Assembly: GCA_949361645.1 (NCBI GenBank)
Contig: OX442428.1
Coordinates: 7,476,964 to 7,540,963 of the forward strand
Origin: Spongilla lacustris
Lineage: Eukaryota; Porifera; Demospongiae; Spongillida; Spongillidae
Reading direction: 5' to 3'
DNA length: 64,000 nt
Of this stretch, positions 55,401 through 64,000 are shown one piece after another; the first letter of the stretch is position 1, and the number at the start of each line of letters is the position of its first letter. The notes under the pieces were generated by a model, which saw only the letters and a program-made list of their open reading frames with translations, was not told the origin of the DNA and did not search any database. The translations under genes and the position numbers were made by a program.

Positions 55401-58400
55401 AATACTTATTAACCGTGGTCACACCCCCAACAGGTTCAGTGTTCAGGATCCGCACGTGGTGTTGGGTTCCCAGTTGGCACATGTACACTCCTACCCTGTG
55501 GGTACATGAAACTACTCACAGGTTGACTGGATGTGCTTTGTAACTCACAAGGATGGCATCCATCTCCAAGCTCTTGAATACTTATTAACCGTGGTCACAC
55601 CCCCAGCAGGTCCAGTGTTCAGGATCAGTGCGTGGTGTTGGGTTCCCAGTTGGCACATGTACACTCCTACCCTGTGGGTACATGAAACGACTCATAGATA
55701 GACTGGACGTGCTTTGTAACTCACAAGGATGGCATCCATCTCCAAGCTCTTGAATACTTATTAACCGTGGTCACACCCCCAACAGGTTCAGTGTTCAGGA
55801 TCCATGCGTGGTGTTGGGTTCCCAGTTGGCACATGCACACTCCTACCCTGTGGGTACATGAAACTACTCACAGGTTGACTGGATGTGCTTTGTAACTCAC
55901 AAGGATGGCATCCATCTCCAAGCTCTTAAAATTATCTATTACGTGCAGCTTTGTCAGATCCCCAGCAGGTCCAGTGTTCAGGATCCACGCGTGGTGTTGG
56001 GTTCCCAGTTGGCACATGTACACTCCTACCCTGTGGGTACATGAAACTACTCACAGGTTGACTGGATGTGCTTTGTAACTCACAAGGATGGCATCCATCT
56101 CCAAGCTCTTAAAATTATCTATTACGTGCAGCTTTGTCAGATCCCCAGCAGGTCCAGTGTTCAGGATCCACGCGTGGTGTTGGGTTCCCAGTTGGCACAT
56201 ATACAGTCCTACCCTGCGGGTACATGAAACTACTCACAGGTTGACTGGATGTGCTTTATAACTCACATGAATGGCATCCATCTCCAAGATCTTAAAATTA
56301 TCTATGACGTGCAACTTTGTCACATCCCCAGCCGGTCCAGTGTTCAGGATCCACGCGTGGTGTTGGGTTCCCAGTTGGCACATGTACACTCCTACCCTGT
56401 GGGTACATGAAACTACTCACAGGTTGACTGGATGTGCTTTGTAACTCACAAGGATGGCATCCATCTCCAAGCTCTTAAAATTATCTATTACGTGCAGCTT
56501 TGTCAGATCCCCAGCAGGTCCAGTGTTCAGGATCCACGCGTGGTATTGGGTTCCCAGTTGGCACATATACAGTCCTACCCTGCGGGTACATGAAACTACT
56601 CACAGGTTGACTGGATGTGCTTTATAACTCACATGAATGGCATCCATCTCCAAGATCTTAAAATTATCTATGACGTGCAACTTTGTCACATCCCCAGCCG
56701 GTCCAGTGTTCAGGATCCACGCGTGGTGTTGGGTTCCCAGTTGGCACATGTACACTCCTACCCTGTGGGTACATGAAACTACTCACAGGTTGACTGGATG
56801 TGCTTTATAACTCACAAGAATGGCATCCATCTCCAAGATCTTAAAATTATCTATTACGTGCAACTTTGTCACATCCCCAGCCGGTCCAGTGTTCAGGATC
56901 CACGCGTGGTGTTGGGTTCCCAGTTGGCACATGTACACTACTACCCTGTGGGTACATGAAACTACTCACAGATAGACTGGATGTGCTTTGTAACTCACAA
57001 GAATGGCATCCATCTCCAAGATCTTAAAATTATCTATTACGTGCAACTTTGTCACATCCCCAGCCGGTCCAGTGTTCAGGATCCACGCGTGGTGTTGGGT
57101 TCCCAGTTGGCACATATACACTCCTACCCTGTGGGTACATGAAACTACTCACAGGTTGACTGGATGTGCATTGTAACTCACAAGGATGGCATCCATCTCC
57201 AAGCTCTTGAATACTTATTAGCCATGGACACACCCCCAGCTGGTCCAGGATCCGCGCATGGTGTTGGGTTACCAGTTGGCACATGTACACTCCTACCCTG
57301 TGGGTACATGAAACTACTCACAGGTTGACTGGATGTGCTTTGTAACTCACAAGGATGGCATCCATCTCCAAGCTCTTGAATACTTATTAACCGTGGTCAC
57401 ACCCCCAGCAGGTCCAGTGTTCAGGATCAGTGCGTAGTGTTGGGTTCCCAGTTGGCACATGTACACTCCTACCCTGTGGGTACATGAAACTACTCACAGG
57501 TTGACTGGATGTGCTTTGTAACTCACAAGGATGGCATCCATCTCCAAGCTCTTGAATACTTATTAACCGTGGTCACACCCCCAGCAGGTCCAGTGTTCAG
57601 GATCAGTGCGTGGTGTTGGGTTCCCAGTTGGCACATGTACACTCCTACCCTGTGGGTACATGAAACTACTCATAGATAGACTGGACGTGCTTTGTAACTC
57701 ACAAGGATGGCATCCATCTCCAAGCTCTTGAATACTTACTAACAGTGGTCACACCCCCAACAGGTTCAGTGTTCAGGATCCACGCGTGGTGTTGGGTTCC
57801 CAGTTGGCACATGTACACTCCTACCATGTGGGTACATGAAACTACTCACAGGTTGACTGGATGTGCTTTGTAACTCACAAGGATGGCATCCATCTCCAAG
57901 CTCTTGAATACTTATTAACTGTGGTCACACCCCCAACAGGTTCAGTGTTCAGGATCCGCGTGTGGTGTTGGGTTCCCAGTTGGCACATGTACACTCCTAC
58001 CCTGTGGGTACATGAAACTACTCACAGGTTGACTGGATGTGCTTTGTAACTCACAAGGATGGCATCCATCTCCAAGCTCTTGAATACTTATTAACCGTGG
58101 TCACACCCCCAACAGGTCAAGTGTTCAGGATCCACGCGTGGTGTTGGGTTCCCAATTGGCACATGTACACTCCTACCCTGTGGGTACATGAAACTACTCA
58201 CAGGTTGACTGGATGTGCTTTGTAACTCACAAGAATGGCATCCATCTCCAAGCTCTTAAAATAATCTATTACGTGCAGCTTTGTCAGATCCCCAGCAGGT
58301 CCAGTGTTCAGGATCCACGCGTGGTGTTGGGTTCCCAGTTGGCACATGTACACTCCTACCCTGTGGGTACATGAAACGACTCACAGGTTGACTGGATGTG

Positions 58401-58560
58401 CTTTGTAACTCACAAGAATGGCATCCATCTCCATAGTCCGTAAGTACGTAGTAGTATTTGCAGTGGTCACACCCCCGGCAGTTGGTACAGTGTTCCAGAT
58501 CCAAGCGTGGTGTAGGGTCGCTACGTGGCACAGGTGCAGATTTACCGTGTGACTATATGG
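52430..58560. repeat. Satellite array, about 177-bp unit, about 35 copies
   Basis: Each unit contains GGTGTTGGGTTCCCAGTTGG, ACTCCTACCCTGTGGGTACA, TTGACTGGATGTGC and GGCATCCATCTCCAAG. The rest of the unit comes in two main forms: GAATACTTATTAACCGTGG (or AGCCATGG) versus AAAATTATCTATTACGTGC. Blocks repeat at higher order: 53751-53939 recurs at 54996-55184 (1,245 bp apart, about seven units). A two-unit block with ACCCTGCGGG recurs 366 bp apart (56215, 56581). The last unit is degraded (58430-58560). Open frames of about 62-107 codons are by-products. Confidence 0.95.
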
Positions 58561-58753
58561 AACAGCTCACAGCAAATTTATACAACACTGCACCATGTTT
58601 GTTTACGTTCGCCCTTAAGTGATCTATTAAGCGCGCGCTACTGACGCCCGCCGCGTGGGGAATGTTACATTTATTCATGTTTTAATGTGCGGCTGAGGAA
58701 TGTGCGGCTAACTTCAACGGGGTCCCCCCCCCTCTGGATCCGCCTCTGGATTG

Positions 58754-58939
58754 TGTTACGTGAACCCCTTTTGTCGCCATCACACCTACTAAGACGATGC
58801 GTAAAGTCAGTGGATTGAGGCATGCTCTCAGGGCCCGTGAGAGCCGTAGTGAGGCCCGGGGTAACATATCATTTGAGGAGTGGGGGGGGGGGGGGGGGGG
58901 GGGGGGAATCCCCCTTGAGATTGGCCAAATACGAGTTTT
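58754..58939. other. Outer right arm of the palindromic locus and G25 run
   Basis: TGTTACGTGAAC continues the inverted arm of 40745-40760. The sequence then diverges and contains a G25 run at 58882-58906. Confidence 0.5.
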
Positions 58940-59433
58940 TATACATCCGTAGTACATGTACGTTTAAACTGCATACCACTCTTTAGTCATAATACAATAC
59001 AATTTTGGACCGCCGGACCCCCTATTATACCTTGTGGCCCGGGGTACCCCGCTTACCCCCCCCCCCCCCCCCCCCCCCCCCTCACCCGCCCTGCATGCTC
59101 CAACAAATTCAGGATGATCTGTGATGCACTGGAGACCCTCCACATCACTACAAATGTGCCTTGTGTGTGCCAGTTCCCTATAACAGCAACACACGCGTTC
59201 GGTTTGCAGGCACTACATTTGTAGTGATGTGGAGGGTCTCCAGTGCATCACAGATCATCCTGAATTTGTTGGAGCATGCAGGGCGGGTGAGGGGGGGGGG
59301 GGGGGGGGGGGGGGGGGTAAGCGGGGTACCCCGGGCCACAAGGTATAATAGGGGGTCCGGCGGTCCAAAATTGTATTGTATTATGACTAAAGAGTGGTAT
59401 GCAGTTTAAACGTACATGTACTACGGATGTATA
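58940..59433. repeat. Near-perfect palindrome, 216-bp arms, 60-nt spacer
   Basis: The left arm 58940-59155 is the reverse complement of 59216-59433. I see no mismatch except poly-C length (C26 at 59056 versus G27 at 59291). The spacer is 59156-59215. Outer borders are TATACATCC and GGATGTATA. The arms hold GGCCCGGGGTACCCCGC next to the homopolymer. Confidence 0.92.
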
Positions 59434-60100
59434 GCACGATTGACGATGAACAAATCAATGCGGATACATAAATAAACACACACAAATTCATGTTCTTACA
59501 AACATTACAAAGCGGAGCATACACGACTAAACCATTTCCCTGTCTTGGAGAACACAGACGCTGGAATTGCTTCACCCTCGCTACGCCACTGAGTTCATAT
59601 AAGGTCATTGCATGAGCCTTCTTTTCTTTAGGCTCCATGGCTCCAGAAATGAAACATTTAATGAGATAGCTCGAACAAGCCTGATCATATAATAACCTGC
59701 TGAGTTGGACTTGCTGAAAAGAAATAGATGCTGCAAATGCAGCGGTATAAATCATGCAGTGGTAGTATATAGAATCCCGTTGTCTATGAGCTGATTGACT
59801 GAAAGACGAGTGTGATTTTGTTGTTTGGAATTTATAAAATCAAAGCAGCTATTTGCTGCTTGACCTCTTGGCTTAGATCAGTATGCCCCATATGATACCA
59901 TACACAGATACATGTACATGTACCTCTCCTAGTACTGATCGGTTGGTCCCCAGACTTGAAAACAATATCGTTATTACTGTTAATATTTAATGTTCATGCT
60001 TGCAGTGATTCCCGGATACATTCAAATTTGTACAAACCTTCATGTTTGGTGCTAATAAAATGTTCTGAAGTCCACCAATGGTGCTATATCTGGCCTACAA
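59434..60100. other. Mostly non-coding, with possible hAT end
   Basis: CCTCGCTACGCCACTG at 59576-59591 looks like the right terminus of another hAT family (CAGTGGCGTAGC type). A minus-strand open frame (about 59500-59720, containing AMEPKEKKAHAMTLYEL after a TTTTCAG acceptor) overlaps it and has no known domain. Confidence 0.35.
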
Positions 60101-60106
60101 AAACTT

Positions 60107-60373
60107 CTATGCATGTAGCATTATATTTATCACAATATCGAGAGTTACGATAGTAACTCTCATATAGGATTTGACCCCGATTATGAATGTCATTAAAAAA
60201 CGGGACCCGCTTCTAACGGGACTCCTATCAATCGGATCGCTTAGCTCTTTGTCATCGTCAAACAAGCAGTCGAAAACGAGCAGTTCCGTGTTTGTTAGAT
60301 GTCTTAAAACCGCGTGGTTGTGAAGAACAAAACTCTTGACTAATCTCGTACCCAGTCCTACCGTATTTCTCAT
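60107..60373 (-). other. Open frame without recognised family; repeat motif shared with 23 kb
   Basis: The minus strand has 88 open codons (LRHLTNTELLVFDCLFDDDK, then SDPIDRSPV). At 60140-60175 GAGAGTTACGATAGTAACTC is a short inverted motif also seen at about 23025-23055. It is likely mobile-element sequence of unknown type. Confidence 0.3.
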
Positions 60374-60795
60374 TGTTCTTTTTCTTCTTCTTGACCACGC
60401 ATAGCTCGAGATAGGAACACTTCTAAGAAATGAAAATCACACCAATAACTTCAGAATTCATTGGCATTCTCGCTTCAGTGGTCAAAACGTATCGAGGCTA
60501 CATTATATTGTATGTATCGGTGGTTGTGTTAGCAAATCACGTATACTTAAGCATCCTGTATCTGACAGGACTCAAAACGAACAAATAGTTTAGAACTTAG
60601 TCATATTTTGCTCAAGTAGTTGTATACTATAATCCAATGTGTACGGTCTGGGCACTACATCTATTAGTGGTAATTAACCTATGTGGCACGTATCCGGTTT
60701 GGGCAATATATTATAATATTTAATACGTGCATGCGCACGTCATTCGCTTTGCCAATTGACGCTTTTAGTAACTTAGTGAAGTTGTTTTTCTCAAA

Positions 60796-61035
60796 ATGCC
60801 TTCACGTCCGGAAAAGATAAGAGCTAAATGACGAGCAAAGTACCTCAAAACTCGTTACGACTTATTAGATTCTGCCTGAGCGAGCTACAAAGCAGAGCCT
60901 GAAAAGAAACAGACCTCTCGACGCGCAAGGTATCGAGCAGATCCTGTAAAGGAAGGAACGGGCTGCTAAAATACAACGATATTGGCAGAGTCCTGAATGT
61001 GCTCGCTCGGCGAAAAGAGTTAAGGTCACTCAAAG
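60796..61035 (+). pseudogene. Helitron-type polyprotein N-terminus, broken
   Basis: From ATG at 60796 the frame reads MPSRPEKIRAK, then stop, RAKYLKTRYDLLDSA, stop, SYKAEPEKKQTSRRARYRAD. After a frameshift comes AAKIQRYWQSPECARSA. Repeated R-x-x-Y-x-x-(D/E)-P-E-K-K units are common at the start of Helitron-type proteins in sponges and cnidarians. Two stops and one shift make it dead. The match to 61369-61629 downstream suggests one original gene. Confidence 0.5.
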
Positions 61036-61368
61036 GTATATCGTACCTGTACATATACACGTAGCTACCTACATGTACTCTTACAACATTTGTACGTAGT
61101 GCGTTAATTTCTGCGACTACATGTACATGTACACTCATTTACCGGTACTGGCACTTTTTTTGTGAGGTCAGATGTGTATCTGTATTGATGCTTCACTATA
61201 TGTACATGTACATTGTGATTTATCCTACACGTTATTGAATGGGGTCTGTTTTTAACACGTAACTAATACAATGTGTATATGTAATGTTAACTGCTGCTAA
61301 TTATTTTGTTTACCACTGTAGCTACTCCCTGTATGAACCAAACCGTACCATACTAAGGGAGTATAAGG

Positions 61369-61629
61369 GTGGCTATTCTAAAGAATAGCATACTGTTAGA
61401 TGAGTTGAATGATGCCTTTTGCAAAACCCATCCATGGTTAGCACAAAAGGTCTGTACTAGATCTGCACATGCAGCTGTTAGTGAGGTTTGTGCAGGTGCA
61501 TTGCTTAACAAGGCACTGAGCATGCATAGAAAAAAAGCAGGTAAATTTCTACATGATGTTCATGTTATTAATGCAATAAAAGTAGCTGATAGTGACATTC
61601 TTGCTGGGGTATGGTATCATACTGCTTAG
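61369..61629 (+). pseudogene. Helitron-type protein fragment, second block
   Basis: The frame reads NDAFCKTHPWLAQKVCTRSA, continuing HAAVSEVCAGALLNKA and KKAGKFLHDVHVINAI. It is closely related to 11950-12065. It stops after GVWYHTA. A domain function is not known to me; it usually lies upstream of replication and helicase parts. Confidence 0.5.
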
Positions 61630-61883
61630 CATGACCCTAGCCCCTACAGCTAGTTTTCATTCTGCCTCCAAACCAGCAGTTGTGTTACAATCGTTATTTA
61701 GCTTTCTAATTCAGATGCTGCCCTCTTGGTCCATTTTACTGTCCCTGCTGTTTCATCTATGCAGGGTATCTTTACAACCTCTGAACCCACTTTAGAGAGC
61801 ATGTCTATGTTAAACTGGTCACATGCCTTTCTTGTTGCAAATAGGCACACAGAAGACAAACCCTGACCTAAAAGTTCTTGGAA

Positions 61884-62577
61884 CTATTCAACAGCTGTGC
61901 ATGTAATAACAGCTGTGCATGTAATAACAGCGGCTTTGTGCAACTGAGTAATTGTTTTATCTGAAATACAATTACCCATGACCTCGTTTAACAAGTGACC
62001 AAATTCAGGGTCTCGTTTTTGTCTCTCATTAATAGTCAGTTCATCATACTTTACAGTTTCCCTCCAGATGTTCACTGATGTCATGCAGCCTAGCCTTGCG
62101 GCAATTACTTTGTTGCAAAAGATATTCTGAGACACCATTGAACCATTACTGGAGGGAGCTGTAGTATGTCCCCAACAAACAGGACATTCATTGCCCCAGA
62201 CCATTGGCTACTTCCAAACACTTCTTCAAGTCTAAGGTGTACATAAACTAAACAGAGGCTGCTAAGCATGCTGACCTCATCAATAATGATTAGCTTAAGA
62301 TGTTTGAAACCGTTTCTCATCATTTTCAATGATTCTTTTGGAAGTGGCCAATAACTCAATTGATGTTTTAGAATCATGTCCTATTGGCAATTGGATAAGC
62401 CTGTGAACGGTGACACCATCTATATTAAATGCAGCTAACCCAGCGGGGGCAGCTAGTGCACACCGTACAGAGTCTTTATTATCCTTCCATAATTCATTTA
62501 CCATGGCTCTGATGGTATGAATGTCCTGTTCCACCAACCCTGCTAATGAACATGCACAGGGGGTTATTTTTAACGTG
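61884..62577 (-). pseudogene. Pif1-type helicase fragment of a Helitron, Walker A damaged
   Basis: Minus-strand blocks: VGGTG with the Walker A Lys lost by a small deletion and frameshift (about 62545-62555), ALAAPAGLAAFNIDGVTVHR, LIIIDEVSML (Walker B), FVGDILQLPPV (motif III) and NIWRETVKYDELTINERQ. These are the ordered motifs of superfamily 1B Pif1 helicases, which Helitrons encode. Frame changes occur at about 62300 and 62110. No Rep domain is seen. It faces the opposite way to the fragments at 60.8-61.6 kb. Confidence 0.75.
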
Positions 62578-64000
62578 GCCAGAAATTGCGGACATGAATG
62601 ATTTGAATTCCGTAATACGCGTAATAAAAAAATTGTACAGAATGTCTATGGAGAATTTCCAACAATCACTCACACTTTTGTGACGAAGTCTTCTAGCTAC
62701 GTTTGTAGACGTTTAAGTGATAGAGTAGATACAATCGCATACTTTGTATATATTTTGTTCCGTCAAAATGTGCGCGCAGTGAATTCCACACGAGGGTTTG
62801 CCTTATTGTGTACTTCTCAATGGCTGACTTGACATTCATCTCTCTTTTTCATTGTAGGTTTGTCGCGTGGACCATCTACTCTTGTTTGTAGGGTGGCCAA
62901 CAAAGCTAGAACTATCAGGCTATGTACTTTACCAACGTTTTTCTACTTCCCATGTGCACACATAATTCCAAATTCAAGTGTATAACCGCTACTACTTCAT
63001 CAGTACAATTTAGTCGTATAACGAAGATACTTAATAACCACGTATTAGTTACGATGTACAGGTACTTGGCCCTATTCCACAAAAGGATCTCACATACGTG
63101 GCATGGCCAGTCATGCTTGGTATAGGGTATGTGCGCTCATTCAGTCATAATCATTGCTGCCATTGCAATGAGCTTCAATGTTGGTGCCGGGATCTCTTTC
63201 CGCTCTGGTAGGCCTATGCTTCCAAGCTAGCAATATGTACGTGTAGTTACTAGTCCTCTGCCTACTGAAAACGAGTAAAACCTAAGTGTTTCTGTTAGTC
63301 TGAAACTCAGTAGAGCAGCGATTCTGCCGTAGGCCCCCCTCCCCCCCCCCCCCCCCCCCCCACGTCCGTATTAGCCTACGCCGCTACGCATATACCCGAT
63401 AGCCAGCCGTCATTCCAGCCGCGCCCTGGCTGAAAACTTATCTATGTCTATAAGTGGTCCCAACGTGCAAACAGCATATCTTGGGTGTGCTTTAATGGTT
63501 CCTTGGGAGCGGGTGCAAACATTCGATGAAAGAAGACCCTGTATATGACCCATGCATGCACTCTGCATGCCATGGTATCCAAACACCAGAGGCTGTTCTC
63601 CACATATCATGTCCCACAGTATAGGAAAACAGTAACTGTCTATTGCTAAAGTCAGGTGATATAGTTACACATATAGATGTCAGTTCTCAATTACCCTCCC
63701 CCAACCATATGACCTATATATATGCATGCACTCTACAATGGTATCTATGCAAGCAGCAGAGGCTGTACGTTATCCACATGTCCCTCAGTACAGGATAATG
63801 TGTCTTGGGTGTGTTTGTCAGCTTCATTAATGACTGATGCCTTCTTAAAAATTAGTGTAGTAAATAACCACTTGAACGGACCATGCATGCATGCAGACAT
63901 AGATTTTCAAGCGATTTTAAATAAATAACACTATACATGTATATATATATCTGTATCATCGCAATCTGCATTTGCCATATTTTTGGTTCATTCTGTTCTT
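62578..64000. other. Non-coding end of window
   Basis: It contains a C21 run (63341-63361) and a two-copy imperfect direct repeat: ATGCATGCACTCTGCATG at about 63553 and ATGCATGCACTCTACAATGG at about 63722, each followed by CAGAGGCTGT and CACA..ATGTCCC. No gene is recognised. Confidence 0.45.

Larger units (their letters stand above)
48524..58748. mobile_element. 10.2-kb hAT-like element, GATTG target duplication, carrying a satellite
   Basis: It starts CAGGGGCGGATCTAGG and ends CTGGATCCGCCTCTG, flanked by GATTG (48519-48523, 58749-58753). Across this insertion the palindromic host sequence continues (GGTAACGGGAGATTG then TGTTACGTGAAC), which confirms the ends. Contents left to right: a hAT C-terminal remnant, an inverted extra copy of the right end, a PHD-finger remnant, AT-rich sequence, and about 6.1 kb of a 177-bp satellite. 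Confidence 0.85.

Noticed and set aside
52790..58531. Many similar frames of 62-107 codons that look like a gene family
   Set aside because: They are the satellite unit translated repeatedly, on both strands, with no conserved start or splice structure.
52430..58560. CRISPR-like regular repeat spacing
   Set aside because: The whole unit is repeated without unique spacers, units are about 177 bp, and the genome is eukaryotic.
58964..59409. Two open frames with a shared Gly-rich C-terminus
   Set aside because: The sharing comes from the palindrome arms and the Gly run from poly-G; there is no independent coding evidence.

Overview
The window is eukaryotic and repeat-rich: genes have GT-AG introns, domains sit on separate exons, there are no operons, and TACATGTA-type motifs are common. 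The mobile-element set (hAT, Ginger1, Helitron-type and TA-target elements) and a secreted-type Ig/FN3 receptor linked to beta-trefoil lectin exons suggest a marine invertebrate, most likely a sponge. This placement is an inference of moderate to low confidence.

Layout: (1) 334-3451 is a complete hAT element with an 8-bp target duplication and a BED-finger transposase. (2) 3.5-6.5 kb is mostly non-coding, with a PRPF6-like exon scrap and a decayed nuclease-like fragment. (3) 6.6-11.4 kb is copy A of a minus-strand segment holding FN3/transmembrane exons followed by three lectin exons; it is truncated and has a stop codon. (4) 11.8-18.6 kb is a nest of elements: Helitron-type scraps, a hairpin MITE, a third lectin fragment, hAT-like elements with 5-bp duplications, and a long-inverted-repeat TA element. 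(5) 18.8-30.7 kb is copy B of the same segment and is apparently intact: signal peptide, Ig-like domain, two FN3 domains, transmembrane helix and tail, then three phase-0 lectin exons. (6) 31-36 kb holds two possible exons and two hAT MITEs. (7) 36389-40708 is a Ginger1 DNA transposon (integrase, Ulp1-like protease, PHD finger) with CCGG target duplications; a small Ginger-like relative lies at 28967-29872. (8) 40.75-58.76 kb is one short palindromic locus that received two large hAT-like insertions. The first (40816-48480) carries a divergent transposase gene that is itself split by a TA-target element containing a 24-bp minisatellite. The second (48524-58748) carries hAT and PHD-finger remnants and about 6.1 kb of a 177-bp satellite. 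(9) 58.9-59.4 kb is a nearly perfect 216-bp-arm palindrome. (10) 60.8-62.6 kb holds broken Helitron-type pieces on both strands. The rest shows nothing recognisable.

The likely host genes are the Ig/FN3 receptor and the lectin exons (possibly one transcription unit). Most other coding signal belongs to transposable elements, and most of that is broken. Long poly-G/poly-C runs (15-34 bp) recur, often near element ends.
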